This document shows positions 53,654 to 62,645 of a DNA stretch of 64,000 nt, piece after piece. The translations under genes and the position numbers were made by a program. The notes beneath the pieces were generated by a model. That model ran no database searches. It saw nothing but the letters and a program-made list of their open reading frames with translations, and was not told the DNA's origin. This stretch comes from Paenibacillus sp. 1_12 (GTDB lineage Bacteria; Bacillota; Bacilli; Paenibacillales; NBRC-103111). The stretch spans positions 248,001 through 312,000 of the forward strand of contig NZ_FOTE01000008.1 in the NCBI RefSeq assembly GCF_900114475.1, written 5' to 3'. Position 1 is the stretch's first letter. Each line of letters starts with the position of its first letter.

Positions 53654-54646
53654 ATGGTGCGTTTTGGCGTTATAGGAACGAATCGAATTACGGAGCAATT
53701 CATAGCAGCAGCACGTGAGTGTGAGGGTGTTACCCTAACCGCTGTGTATTCACGCACCGAGCAGCAGGCACACGACTTTGCGGCCAAGTTTGGTATACCT
53801 CATCAATATACAGATTTAGAGAGTCTGGCTCAAAGTGATCAAGTAGACGCGGTATATATCGCAAGTCCAAATTCTTTTCACGCCAGTCAGGCCATTTTAA
53901 TGATGGAGCATGGCAAGCACATTTTATGTGAGAAACCGCTCGCTTCCAATGGAAAAGAAGTACGAGTGATGATAGAGTCCGCGCGTCGCAATAATGTCTT
54001 GTTGATGGAGGCACTCAAATCTACGCTGCTTCCTAATTTTCAGGCGATCCGCGAGCATTTGCCTGAGATTGGCCAAGTTCGTCGTTATGCGGCAAGCTAT
54101 TGTCAATATTCATCGCGTTATGATGCCTATAAGCAGGGGACAATTCTTAATGCGTTTAACCCGTTTTATTCCAACGGTTCGTTAATGGATTTGGGCGTCT
54201 ACTGCATTTATCCGATGGTGGTGCTGTTCGGTCAACCACTAGGAGTGCAGGCTAATGGACTATTGCTCGATTCCGGCGTAGATGGACAAGGCAGTCTTAT
54301 ATTGAAGTATTCGGATATGGATGCGGTCATTACCCATTCCAAAATCAGCCCGTCTTATTTGCCGACCGAAATTCAAGGGGAAAATGGGACGATGATTATC
54401 GATAAAATCAATTCACCAGAGAAGGTGGAGATCCATTATCGAAATGGTTCGATCCATGACGTGACGAATCCACAGCCTTATTCATCCATGTATTACGAGG
54501 TACAGGAATTTATCGATGTGCTCAGCCGCGGCGAGCGTGAATCGACGATTAACTCTCATCTTCACTCCATGCAGTCCATGGACATTATGGATGAAGCTAG
54601 AAGGCAAATCGGACTCGTATTTCCAGCTGATCAATCATTAATATAG
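53654..54646 (+). CDS. Gfo/Idh/MocA-family oxidoreductase
   Basis: 330 aa. The Rossmann motif FGVIGTNRITEQF sits at the N-terminus and the EKP motif in HILCEKPLASNG near residue 97. The second domain carries DLGVYCIYPMVVLFGQP. It is of the trans-1,2-dihydrobenzene-1,2-diol dehydrogenase-like branch. GGAGAGGAAG is ten bases before the ATG. The NUDIX gene follows after 19 bases, so they are probably cotranscribed. Confidence 0.85.
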   Translation: MVRFGVIGTNRITEQFIAAARECEGVTLTAVYSRTEQQAHDFAAKFGIPHQYTDLESLAQSDQVDAVYIASPNSFHASQAILMMEHGKHILCEKPLASNGKEVRVMIESARRNNVLLMEALKSTLLPNFQAIREHLPEIGQVRRYAASYCQYSSRYDAYKQGTILNAFNPFYSNGSLMDLGVYCIYPMVVLFGQPLGVQANGLLLDSGVDGQGSLILKYSDMDAVITHSKISPSYLPTEIQGENGTMIIDKINSPEKVEIHYRNGSIHDVTNPQPYSSMYYEVQEFIDVLSRGERESTINSHLHSMQSMDIMDEARRQIGLVFPADQSLI

Positions 54647-54665
54647 ATGAAGGGGGATATAACCG

Positions 54666-55082
54666 TTGGTTACCGCACCGTTAAGTAATCCACAAGTGGG
54701 TGTAGGGGCAGTCATTCGAAATGAACGGAATGAAATTTTGCTTGTGCTGCGAAATCGTGAACCAGAAAAAGACACATGGAGCATCCCTGGCGGTAAACTG
54801 GATCTATTTGAATCGCTGGAGCATAGTGTCATTCGCGAAATCAAGGAAGAGGTCAATCTGGATGTCGATGTTGTAGGTCTTCTCTGCATGGCTGAGACGA
54901 TTCGTCCAGAACGCAACGAGCATTGGATTTCAGCTATTTATGAGGTGAACATTCGTGGTGGTGAATTACGCAATATGGAGCCGGATGGTGCAATCGGAGA
55001 TGTGCAGTGGTTCGCGCTGGATCGTTTGCCTCCCAAAATCGCTTGTTTTACGCTTCCCGCACTGGAGCAGTTAAGCAAATAA
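54666..55082 (+). CDS. NUDIX hydrolase
   Basis: 138 aa. The NUDIX box G-x5-E-x7-REUxEExGU is present across GKLDLFESLEHSVIREIKEE (about residues 42-61), giving the metal-binding Glu residues, with Val in the final Gly position. TTG start after GGGGGATATAACCG. It hydrolyses a nucleoside diphosphate derivative; the substrate is not predictable. Its stop overlaps a strong terminator. Confidence 0.88.
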   Translation: MVTAPLSNPQVGVGAVIRNERNEILLVLRNREPEKDTWSIPGGKLDLFESLEHSVIREIKEEVNLDVDVVGLLCMAETIRPERNEHWISAIYEVNIRGGELRNMEPDGAIGDVQWFALDRLPPKIACFTLPALEQLSK

Positions 55083-55101
55083 CCCGGCCATCGGCCGGGT
55101 T
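55081..55101 (+). terminator. Terminator of the NUDIX gene
   Basis: AACCCGGCC-ATC-GGCCGGGTT stem at the stop codon, followed by ATTTGCTCTTT. Confidence 0.75.
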
Positions 55102-55213
55102 ATTTGCTCTTTGATTTAGAAAAAGGAGCTGATTGCCCTACTGTCGAGATATTTTGTTCATCTTATTTATGTTGCACTGCCTGTATAGTCTTGCACTGTC
55201 CTGCACCAGTAAA

Positions 55214-55771
55214 CTATTCCAGGTTGGCATGATTGCCATACATGGAGCTGGAATCAAGCCCTTGCTTTTCCATTAAGCTTAATATGGTCGCATCGAAGAA
55301 AATAAGGAGAGTCTGCTCGAACAAGGACCCCATTGGTTGAATCGTATGGTAGTCGCTTTCCGATTGGTCCTTGGGCGATCCGGGCAAACTTATAATGATA
55401 TCAGCTAAGCGCCCAATAGTTGAATCGGGGGAAATTGTAACCACAGCCAATTTGGCTTCCAGACCTTTGGCTTTCCCTGCCATCGATATAAGACTTTTAG
55501 TCTCACCGGAACCAGAGGCAATAATAAGCAGGTCCTCTTTACGAAGTCCTGGCGTTACCGTTTCGCCTACAACATGAACGTCCAGTCCAAGATGCATCAA
55601 CCGCATAGCAAATGCTCTGGCCATTAACCCAGATCTCCCGGCGCCAGCCAGAAAAATTTTACGGGATTGAATAATAGCTTCTACCAACGCATCATTGCCT
55701 GTACCGAGGATAAGCTTTACTGAACGCTGCAGTTCGTTGACAATTGCTAAAGTATATTCAGTCGTATTCAT
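55214..55771 (-). CDS. hxlB: 6-phospho-3-hexuloisomerase
   Basis: 185 aa SIS-domain protein with KIFLAGAGRSGLMARAFAMRLMHLG and VTPGLRKEDLLIIASGSGETKSL typical of PHI. It converts 3-hexulose-6-phosphate to fructose-6-phosphate in the ribulose monophosphate formaldehyde pathway. It starts eight bases after hxlA, so the two form an operon as in B. subtilis. Confidence 0.93.
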   Translation of the reverse strand: MNTTEYTLAIVNELQRSVKLILGTGNDALVEAIIQSRKIFLAGAGRSGLMARAFAMRLMHLGLDVHVVGETVTPGLRKEDLLIIASGSGETKSLISMAGKAKGLEAKLAVVTISPDSTIGRLADIIISLPGSPKDQSESDYHTIQPMGSLFEQTLLIFFDATILSLMEKQGLDSSSMYGNHANLE

Positions 55772-55779
55772 AGGATCGA

Positions 55780-56412
55780 TTAACCTTGGTTAATTAATTG
55801 TCTAATTTCCGCAGCTGTACCCGCTTTATCATCCTGTCCGGTAATGCCGCCGCCAACAATGATCAGATCAGGCTGAGCGCGGATAACCTCTGGCAAGGTG
55901 CCAAGCTTGATACCGCCAGCAACAGCAGTTTTGGCATTTTTCACAACGCGTTTCACCGTACGAAGCTCTTCAAAAGGACTTTGTCCGGCTGCTTGAAGAT
56001 CATAGCCTGTGTGTACACAAATATAATCAACACCCAGTGCATCAATTTCGACAGCGCGTTTTTCAAGGTCCTTCACATTGATCATATCCACAAGAATACT
56101 TTTTCCGTGCTTGCGTGCTTCTTCTACAGCACCTTTGATCGTGGCGTCATTGCTGGCACCAAGCACCGTAATGATATCCGCACCAGCTTCGGACGCTTTC
56201 ATGACCTCATAACCGCCTGCATCCATAATTTTCAAATCAGCCAAAACCTGCAAATTCGGATAAGCATCTTTGATTGCTTTTACTGCGTGCAGCCCTTCAT
56301 TAATAACGATCGGTGTTCCTATTTCAACGATATCGATATAAGCTTCAACTTCTTTAACCAATTTAATGGCATCTGGAATATTAACAAGGTCTAGAGCTAA
56401 TTGCAATTTCAT
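55780..56412 (-). CDS. hxlA: 3-hexulose-6-phosphate synthase
   Basis: 210 aa, orotidine-decarboxylase-superfamily TIM barrel. MKLQLALDLVNIPDA, IVEIGTPIVINEGL and ADLKIMDAGGYE are diagnostic of HPS. It condenses formaldehyde with ribulose-5-phosphate. AGGAGTGACTCAATC precedes the ATG. The divergent hxlR gene controls it, and the about 160-base spacer must hold the HxlR sites. Confidence 0.95.
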   Translation of the reverse strand: MKLQLALDLVNIPDAIKLVKEVEAYIDIVEIGTPIVINEGLHAVKAIKDAYPNLQVLADLKIMDAGGYEVMKASEAGADIITVLGASNDATIKGAVEEARKHGKSILVDMINVKDLEKRAVEIDALGVDYICVHTGYDLQAAGQSPFEELRTVKRVVKNAKTAVAGGIKLGTLPEVIRAQPDLIIVGGGITGQDDKAGTAAEIRQLINQG

Positions 56413-56570
56413 GATTGAGTCACTCCTATATGAAATGGATTTGGTTTTTCTCTTTTGTACATGGGTTAGTATATCTTTATTAAGATTTTATTGTAAGTAC
56501 GCACATTTATCTTACATAGTGCCTTAAAGTATACTATGGGCTATAATAGGGGTAATGAGGAGTGATTCTT

Positions 56571-56954
56571 GTGGGACATCTGTATGAGAAGAAATTTAAT
56601 TGCGAAAAAGAACTTACACTTAGTGTCATAGGCGGTAAGTGGAAAATGCTGATTTTGTGGTATTTGGGCAAAGAGGGGACCAAGCGTTTTGGTGAATTGA
56701 AATCGCTAATACCGGACATCACCCAACGAATGCTGGTTAGCCAGCTGCGAGAACTGGAAGAGGACTTGATCGTGCATCGGGAGGTTTATCCCGTCGTGCC
56801 GCCCAAAGTGGAATATTCGCTCACTGAAGTTGGTCAAAGTCTGATGCCGATACTGGTTTCAATGTATGATTGGGGCAAAAATTATATGGAGCTGGTCGCG
56901 AAGGAAAAAGTTGAAATTAAGGAATTAACACTGCAAAATAGCAACAAAGATTAG
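56571..56954 (+). CDS. hxlR: HxlR-type formaldehyde-responsive activator
   Basis: 127 aa winged HTH. With the GTG at 56571 (GAGGAG eight bases upstream) the conserved Cys falls at residue 11 ([11 protein letters not shown]), the residue known in B. subtilis HxlR as the formaldehyde sensor. Other motifs are [35 protein letters not shown] and [13 protein letters not shown]. It activates the divergent hxlAB operon. A TATAAT element sits at 56542-56547. Confidence 0.92.
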   Translation: MGHLYEKKFNCEKELTLSVIGGKWKMLILWYLGKEGTKRFGELKSLIPDITQRMLVSQLRELEEDLIVHREVYPVVPPKVEYSLTEVGQSLMPILVSMYDWGKNYMELVAKEKVEIKELTLQNSNKD

Positions 56955-57057
56955 AGTCTACCAATGAACAGGTTTTTCCGATATCCTATGCAATGATAGT
57001 AGTGATCCAGCCATTAATCCGATTCTGGGCCTTTGATTTATATTTTGCTTAACTTGG

Positions 57058-57102
57058 ATATCAAATAGACTTTAAAGTTAACCTTTAAAGTTTATTTGAT
57101 AT
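57058..57102. repeat. 45-base near-perfect palindrome
   Basis: 20-base arms starting ATATCAAATA and ending TATTTGATAT pair with one mismatch around a five-base TTAAC spacer. AT-rich and located in the 284-base gap between hxlR and an AT-rich gene. It may be a terminator-like element, an operator or a mobile-element footprint. Confidence 0.6.
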
Positions 57103-57238
57103 TTGTCTCCATTTAATATGAGTTTACTTTTATGTATTAATATATTAAGCTCAGTTCAAAATTTACAAAATTTTCATTCCACACCCCACGAGATTGCCTG
57201 TTCTTAAAATGATCTGGTTATGAGGAGGGAAAACTATT

Positions 57239-57970
57239 TTGAAGAAGTTCATGTTAGTAGCCAGCGTTTTATTTGTTTCACTTATATCTACAACAAATGC
57301 AGATCAATTAGATAAAATAACCAAGTATCCAGTCCATTTGTTGTTGAATGGCAATGAAAAAAAATTACCCAAAGAAACCGAAATTTATAATATCAACGGT
57401 ATTTCTTATGTGCCCCTAAGATATATAGTTAGAGAATTAGGAGGTGAGGTTTTTTATAATCAGGAATCCGAGAGTGTTTCAATCAATCAGTTTCAACCAA
57501 TAGAAAAATATTCATCTATGAGTTCAATAACCAAGTTTGATGATTTTATTTTGGAGCTACATTCGGAAAAAAGTGAGTATAAACCAAACGAATTTATTCA
57601 TATTTGGGCTAGTCTAGCCTATCAGGGTGAAGAAATGACTACTATAAAGCATGGTTCACCGACGCTTACTTTTTCCATTACAGATAAAGAAGGAGTGAGA
57701 GAAGGTGGTTATCAAGCAACTTCCCAAAGGATAAATGAATTAAACAAGGGAAATCAGATAATAAATAGTTTCCCACTAAGTACAATATTAGAATATAACT
57801 ATAGAAAAAGTGGCATGAAATCAGATTATAATTCGTTCTTAGAAAAATCCAATGCTAGTTATTTACCCGTAGGTGCATATGCAATAACCGTATATGCTGG
57901 ATTTTTAAAAGGGGATACTTCTAACAATCGAATGGTCTCAAAGGCCGAGATACAAATAAATGTTAAATAA
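57239..57970 (+). CDS. Secreted protein with copper amine oxidase N-like domain, AT-rich
   Basis: 243 aa. The signal peptide (about 1-20, STTNAD) is followed by a copper amine oxidase N-like domain (about 30-82: NGISYVPLRYIVRELGGEVFYN). An unassigned beta-rich domain follows, with SEYKPNEFIHIWASLAYQG, resembling intracellular-proteinase-inhibitor (BsuPI)-type folds. Base composition is visibly lower in GC than its neighbours, with many AAA/AAT/TTA codons, so recent transfer is plausible. TTG start after GGAGGG. Function unknown. Confidence 0.65.
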   Translation: MKKFMLVASVLFVSLISTTNADQLDKITKYPVHLLLNGNEKKLPKETEIYNINGISYVPLRYIVRELGGEVFYNQESESVSINQFQPIEKYSSMSSITKFDDFILELHSEKSEYKPNEFIHIWASLAYQGEEMTTIKHGSPTLTFSITDKEGVREGGYQATSQRINELNKGNQIINSFPLSTILEYNYRKSGMKSDYNSFLEKSNASYLPVGAYAITVYAGFLKGDTSNNRMVSKAEIQINVK

Positions 57971-58020
57971 AGCACGGCTTCGATTATCCGTTTTCCAATC
58001 CTACAAAACTCCATATTTTA

Positions 58021-58554
58021 CTACGCGCCTAAAAAGATACCCCCATAAACAAAAGCACAAACAATAACCAAGGCCGGATGAATCTTTTTAATCACCATAG
58101 CAAAATAGGCGACCGCGGCAATCCCGAGCGACTGCCATATTCCGATAGCATGCACGGAGTTCGCGCTCAGCTGCCATGTCATGACCACCATCATAATTGC
58201 AATTACCGGTTGAACCAATAGCGTCATACCCTTGACGGCATCGGACTTGCGGAATCGCTGCATCAGGTTCAGCAGCCAGATCAGAGCTACAGCTGTGGGG
58301 ACAACCGTGGCAATTATACTGACGACGAAGCCGACCCATCCCCCTGCTTCATATCCGACAAATGCTGCAATTTTCGTTGCAATGGGACCGGGAAGCATAT
58401 TGCCGAGTGCGAGCATGTTGGAAAATTGAATATTATCGAGCCATTGATAATGATTGACGATTTCTTCATACATAAGTGGGATCGAAGATGGACCGCCGCC
58501 ATAACCTAACGCGTTGGATAGAAAAAAACCGAAAAACAGCTTAAGCCATTCCAT
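58021..58554 (-). CDS. Chromate transporter, C-terminal-type subunit
   Basis: 177 aa. It is one half-size CHR domain, with GYGGGPSSIPLMYEE and MLPGPIATKIAAFVGY, and several membrane helices. In Bacillus such short proteins work in pairs (CHR3N/CHR3C). GGAAGG precedes the ATG, 17 bases after the partner gene's stop. Chromate efflux or a related anion is the expected substrate. Confidence 0.85.
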   Translation of the reverse strand: MEWLKLFFGFFLSNALGYGGGPSSIPLMYEEIVNHYQWLDNIQFSNMLALGNMLPGPIATKIAAFVGYEAGGWVGFVVSIIATVVPTAVALIWLLNLMQRFRKSDAVKGMTLLVQPVIAIMMVVMTWQLSANSVHAIGIWQSLGIAAVAYFAMVIKKIHPALVIVCAFVYGGIFLGA

Positions 58555-58571
58555 ATGAAAACCTTCCTTTT

Positions 58572-59141
58572 CTAAGCCTTAGCTTTTTGTTTGCGAAAAT
58601 GGGCCAGCGCTCGGAAATGAAAAGCACCATAAGCGAGAAAAATGCCAATAACGATAGCAGAATGCAATTCGATCAATTGCAGCATCACAAAGGATAAAAC
58701 AAACAATAGCACGCCCAACACCTTGCCTAACCCTTTGACGGCCTTTTCGCCAAACTCATATGCCATCATGCCGAGCATAACCGCGACGACCGGAGTCACG
58801 GCCCCTATCATCCCGGCAATAATCGTGGAAGAGCTTAGTGCCGTAATAATGGACAGTAAAGCTACCATACCTACACAGGTAGGTAAAATATGCGCCAGCA
58901 CAGCAATGGAAGCACCGAGCGCACCCTTTTGACGGTATCCCAGATAAGCAGCCAATTTGGTGGCAATGGGACCGGGCAGTGCATTTGCAATCGCCAGCAC
59001 CTCACCGAATTCTTCATCCTGCATCCATTTATAGCGGGTCACCGCATCATAACGAATCAAGGGCACAGTAGCAGGTCCACCCCCGTAGCCAAGCATACCC
59101 GTTCTGAACATGGAAATAATCAAATCCTTATAAATACTCAT
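58572..59141 (-). CDS. Chromate transporter, N-terminal-type subunit
   Basis: 189 aa half-size CHR domain (GYGGGPATVPLIRYDAV, ALPGPIATKLAAYLGY), partner of the downstream gene. I set the start at ATG 59141 because GAGGG lies nine bases upstream; the ATG at 59150 abuts it. The upstream Lrp/AsnC gene on the same strand ends about 50 bases away and may regulate the pair. Confidence 0.85.
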   Translation of the reverse strand: MSIYKDLIISMFRTGMLGYGGGPATVPLIRYDAVTRYKWMQDEEFGEVLAIANALPGPIATKLAAYLGYRQKGALGASIAVLAHILPTCVGMVALLSIITALSSSTIIAGMIGAVTPVVAVMLGMMAYEFGEKAVKGLGKVLGVLLFVLSFVMLQLIELHSAIVIGIFLAYGAFHFRALAHFRKQKAKA

Positions 59142-59191
59142 CCTCTTCATCCCTCATAACTTTAATAAATTGACTGATTGTTTGTATGCTG

Positions 59192-59671
59192 CTACAGCTT
59201 CATTCCCATTCGACTTTTATATCTTTTTATCAAAATCTGACAATCGACACTTGTAATACCAGGAAGTACATACAGCTTTTTCTGGAGGAACAGCTCCATT
59301 TCACGGTTGCTGGCAAATAATCCATGCATATGAAGCTTACTCGGACCGGTCATATGGTATAGGCTGCTCACTTCAGGTTCATCGGCTAGACAATCCGCGA
59401 CCTCCATCAAATGCTTGGGCTCAACCTCGACATTGAAAAACGCTGACACCGTGATTCCGATTTTCTCTGGGTTAATAACGGCAGTAATTTTCTCAATCGT
59501 CCCGTTTTCCATCAGTGCATTAATTCGAGCCTGTACGCCGACTCTGGAAAGATCCACTTCCTTGGCAATATCCGTATAAGAGGCTCTTCCATTTTGCTGC
59601 AAAATCGCAATGATCTTGCGATCGATCTCATCCATATTTGAATTAACACCTTCTGCCGTCTTTGAGCTCAT
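59192..59671 (-). CDS. Lrp/AsnC-family transcriptional regulator
   Basis: 159 aa from ATG 59671 (GGAGG ten bases upstream). A short N-terminal tail precedes the HTH (about 14-60: [31 protein letters not shown] in segments). An Lrp_AsnC ligand domain follows (about 70-150: [29 protein letters not shown]). It lies immediately upstream of the chromate transporter pair on the same strand, suggesting it regulates them (inference). ChrR-type regulators are not usually Lrp, so this is a noteworthy pairing. Confidence 0.82.
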   Translation of the reverse strand: MSSKTAEGVNSNMDEIDRKIIAILQQNGRASYTDIAKEVDLSRVGVQARINALMENGTIEKITAVINPEKIGITVSAFFNVEVEPKHLMEVADCLADEPEVSSLYHMTGPSKLHMHGLFASNREMELFLQKKLYVLPGITSVDCQILIKRYKSRMGMKL

Positions 59672-59843
59672 AATTGAGGTTCCTCCATAACATGTTCTGG
59701 TATTGTTTGAATTCGAAAAGAAAGAAATAAACTTCATAAACATTCATTACGTAATAATATATAAAAAATAATAACATAATGCAATCAAATAAATAAAAAT
59801 TCATTCGTATTGAATGAAACTCGCGAATAACTCCTCTCAATAT

Positions 59844-59879
59844 AAAAAGCCCTTCACGTCTCGTGAAAGGCTTTTTTTG
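59844..59879 (+). terminator. Orphan terminator in a divergent intergenic region
   Basis: AAAAAGCCCTTCACG/CGTGAAAGGCTTTTT stem with seven Ts, about 95 bases before the GNAT start. No plus-strand gene ends upstream of it, so it may end a small RNA or be an attenuator. Confidence 0.75.
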
Positions 59880-59971
59880 TAACAATTTTATTACCAGTTA
59901 GTGGAACAAGTCGAGCGGCTGTTGTATACTTTGGCTAACCAGCATTCAGCTTTTGCTCAGGAGGTCCTCTT

Positions 59972-60433
59972 ATGATTCGTGAAATTGATCTTACTGATAA
60001 TAAACAAGCATTGGAACTGCTCATGCTGCAGCAGTTATCCTATCGAATCGAGGCACAAATGATCGGTTTTAAGGAAATACCTCCCTTATGGGATTCACCC
60101 CTATCGCTGAAGGAAAGCGGCGAAAGCTTTTTGGGCAATTATGAAGAAAAACGTTTAACCGGTGCAATTTCCATGAAGCAAACAGCCAAGGAGTTGGCGA
60201 TTTGTCGTATGATGGTGCATCCGCAGTATTTTCGCCGCGGCATTGCAAGCCGTTTGCTGGAATTTGTGGAAGGATTAGCGATTCCCGGATTGCCGATTAA
60301 AGTTTCGACCGGCACGAACAACAAGCCTGCTTTTTCATTGTACAAGAAGCATGGTTATGAGCCCGCACAGGTGCTTGAGGTTTCTCCCGGTATTACTTTG
60401 ACCGTATTTTATAAACAAACCGAATCGATTTGA
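59972..60433 (+). CDS. GNAT-family N-acetyltransferase
   Basis: 153 aa. The acetyl-CoA motif A is MMVHPQYFRRGIASRLLEFVE, and KVSTGTNNKPAFSLYKKHGYEP completes the fold. Substrate unknown. AGGAGGTCCTCTT precedes the ATG. Its 3' end overlaps the converging large gene by 25 bases. Confidence 0.85.
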   Translation: MIREIDLTDNKQALELLMLQQLSYRIEAQMIGFKEIPPLWDSPLSLKESGESFLGNYEEKRLTGAISMKQTAKELAICRMMVHPQYFRRGIASRLLEFVEGLAIPGLPIKVSTGTNNKPAFSLYKKHGYEPAQVLEVSPGITLTVFYKQTESI

Positions 60434-62139
60434 TAATGCTCAAGCTGAACGGGCTGTCCATTAATAGTCCGTTCAAATACACCCAAAGCATCGACAGACA
60501 GGCTTAACTCATCATTTCGATGTGTAGTGTAAAGGGCATGAATGGCAACACTATCCGGGTCTTCGGAGTCGACGATTGTAAACGAGGTCGTCGTTTTTGA
60601 CTGCATTGCTGCAGCGTAAGCTTCTATGCTGTCAATGCCAAGCAGAAGGGCTTCTCTAGTAGAAATCGCTTCAACCATCACACCGTTTGTACCCATTTGA
60701 AACGGGCTGGCTATCGAAATGCGGTCCGGCTTTTCCTCTATGGTAAAAGGATTCATCAGATAAAAGGATACATACAACCCCTCGAAACACCCATATCCAC
60801 CTTTTGCATTAAAACGCCAATCTCCTCTGGGTAAACACCCGATAAGACTTGGGTAAGCATTCTCAGCATCTACGGGCAGCTTCCATAATTGAATCACGGA
60901 ATCCTTATGAAGCAGTACCTCGCCATATGGGCTTGCATGACGATCGTCACCGGAAGCATACTTATTCCCAGGGTGAAAGAAGAATAGCTGATTGACTCCT
61001 TCTGCGGTTGCTGCTTCCGTTAGCGGTAGCGTCAACACCCAGCGCTGCTGTTCGTTATCATACTCATCGCGCCGTTCCCAAATACCGCCGACTGCATATT
61101 CAGGTGCAATATACGTATACGTATGCGCTTCTTCCGTGACCGGACTGTTGGCTTCAGCGAACTGGATTTTACGTTCAATTTCAACGGGAGTGTTTCGATT
61201 AATCGCTGCTTGGACGAACTTATCCGCTGTCTGATACGTATACAATGCTGCGCCTTCGAGACGAGGGATCACTTTGGGAAGTGGGAAGTCTCCAAACTGA
61301 ATGTAATCCAGCAGTGTATTATTATCTTTGGGCGCATCATGAGGCCATTGGCGAGATTGTGCACCTACCCAGGTGCCCGATAAATAGACATCTGCACGCA
61401 GTTGCCATAAATGATCCAGCAGTTGGCTCACGGTTTCGCGAACAGAAGCATCCTCCACTACTTCCCAAACGCAAATAAAAGCTTGAATCCAATGCCAATG
61501 CCAAGGCAAAGCGCCGTATTCCTTGAACCCGAATTTCTGAATATGCTGAAGCTGCTGTTTGGCATATTGCAAGCCTTGGTCGGACAGCTCCTTGTTATCA
61601 AATTGATGACCCAGCAGCAGCTTGAGGGCGGTGTGCTTGGCTTCGTGATGATTGAGCTGCTTTAAGGGATGGCGATATACATTGCTTTCATACATATGCA
61701 CAATGGCAATCATGACATTGCTTTTAAGCTCCATCGGAAGAGTGCTCTGGTATTTGTCATAGAAGAAAATCAACAGACAGCCCATAAGCTCTACCGGCAA
61801 TGAATGCGGCTTGGCCGCAGCGGGATCGCTGCCCAGATTAAGCGGCCAATGTCCATACATCGGATTCTCAGGGTCCTGTTCCTGAAGGGATAGCACCTTA
61901 CCGATCATTGTTACAGCGAGTGCTAGTCCAGCCTCCTGCTTCTCCTTAGACCAAGCTGTAGAGGCCCCAGGATCGACAGTGAAGGCGTATAAATGGATAG
62001 CATGATAAAAGTTATCACGAAGATCACTATGGAACCAGAAGCCACTTGGCAGGATGGGAAGCTCCATCGCTTTGCTGGCTGCAAGTTCTAGAATCGCAAG
62101 TTTTCGATCTGTTATGGTTTGAATCGGCAGAGCCATCAT
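60409..62139 (-). CDS. Large hypothetical protein, alpha-toroid plus beta region
   Basis: 576 aa, not recognised. The first about 300 residues read as repeated helices (MYGHWPLNLG, HLPVELM-like turns, WHWHWIQAFICVWEVV), suggesting an alpha/alpha toroid such as those of glycosidases or polysaccharide lyases. The rest is beta-rich (TYTYIAPEYAVGGIWER, FEGLYVSFYLMNPFTIEEKPDRI in part). No signal peptide. AGGAGGAACTTTGA precedes the ATG. A carbohydrate-active role is only an inference from architecture; there is no sugar gene beside it. Confidence 0.55.
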   Translation of the reverse strand: MMALPIQTITDRKLAILELAASKAMELPILPSGFWFHSDLRDNFYHAIHLYAFTVDPGASTAWSKEKQEAGLALAVTMIGKVLSLQEQDPENPMYGHWPLNLGSDPAAAKPHSLPVELMGCLLIFFYDKYQSTLPMELKSNVMIAIVHMYESNVYRHPLKQLNHHEAKHTALKLLLGHQFDNKELSDQGLQYAKQQLQHIQKFGFKEYGALPWHWHWIQAFICVWEVVEDASVRETVSQLLDHLWQLRADVYLSGTWVGAQSRQWPHDAPKDNNTLLDYIQFGDFPLPKVIPRLEGAALYTYQTADKFVQAAINRNTPVEIERKIQFAEANSPVTEEAHTYTYIAPEYAVGGIWERRDEYDNEQQRWVLTLPLTEAATAEGVNQLFFFHPGNKYASGDDRHASPYGEVLLHKDSVIQLWKLPVDAENAYPSLIGCLPRGDWRFNAKGGYGCFEGLYVSFYLMNPFTIEEKPDRISIASPFQMGTNGVMVEAISTREALLLGIDSIEAYAAAMQSKTTTSFTIVDSEDPDSVAIHALYTTHRNDELSLSVDALGVFERTINGQPVQLEHYQIDSVCL

Positions 62140-62261
62140 TCAAAGTTCCTCCTATCCTTTACATCGTGGTATTAAACCATCTATTTTATTTTCTGCCATT
62201 TGGACAGTGCGGTCAATCTTCATTTAGTCTACCTATCCACATAGGGAAGTCAACAGTTAAT

Positions 62262-62540
62262 TTGGGGGGACCCTCCCAAACCCTCCCTACAGGGAGGGCC
62301 CCAAAGGGCGCTGCCCTCTGGACTCCCTCTGTTCGTATGCGGCTATGTGGTGTTCTCGGGACGCTTTTGTCCCTATGGGACACGCTTGATGCTAGCGGTA
62401 GGCTGGTGAGCGGAATAGGGGTGTTTTGTGCTCGCTTTCGTTCCTGCGGAACACGCTTTTCTTTGGGTGAATAGAGGTAGTAACAGGGTAAGAGCGAAGT
62501 GCTGCCTGACATTGCCCCTCAAGTAGGGGCTCGTCAGGCA
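62262..62540. other. GC-rich structured non-coding stretch with duplicated hairpin
   Basis: The about 500-base gap 62140-62645 contains no convincing gene but is GC-rich and full of hairpins. These are TTTGGG/CCCAAA (62262-62280 area), CCCTCCC/GGGAGGG (62281-62298), GTCCC/GGGAC (within 62350-62387), GTTCC/GGAAC (within 62421-62458), and GCCTGAC...GCCCCT/AGGGGC...GTCAGGC (62504-62539). The two 38-base modules match at 28 positions, and a C-G stem pair in one is a T-A pair in the other. Best read as a structured RNA or repeat element. Confidence 0.5.
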
Positions 62541-62645
62541 AAGGGCACAGAAGGGAAGGAGCGAGCAAGAGTGAAGGGCAAGATCAAGAGCAAAGACCTA
62601 CCAAAGGCTATTTTTGAACCTACAACTTTTGTATGGCGGTAGTTA

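Noticed and set aside
55798-56394. 198-codon plus-strand frame
   Set aside because: Antisense to hxlA; composition and lack of a ribosome site mark it as a shadow.
58021-59141. Two adjacent half-length chromate genes as a broken single ChrA
   Set aside because: Each has its own start and ribosome site, and each is a complete half-domain; paired short subunits are normal in Bacillus.
62046-62474. 142-codon plus-strand and 62213-62512 minus-strand frames in the GC-rich gap
   Set aside because: They follow hairpins, have low-complexity composition and no ribosome sites; best explained as non-coding structure.
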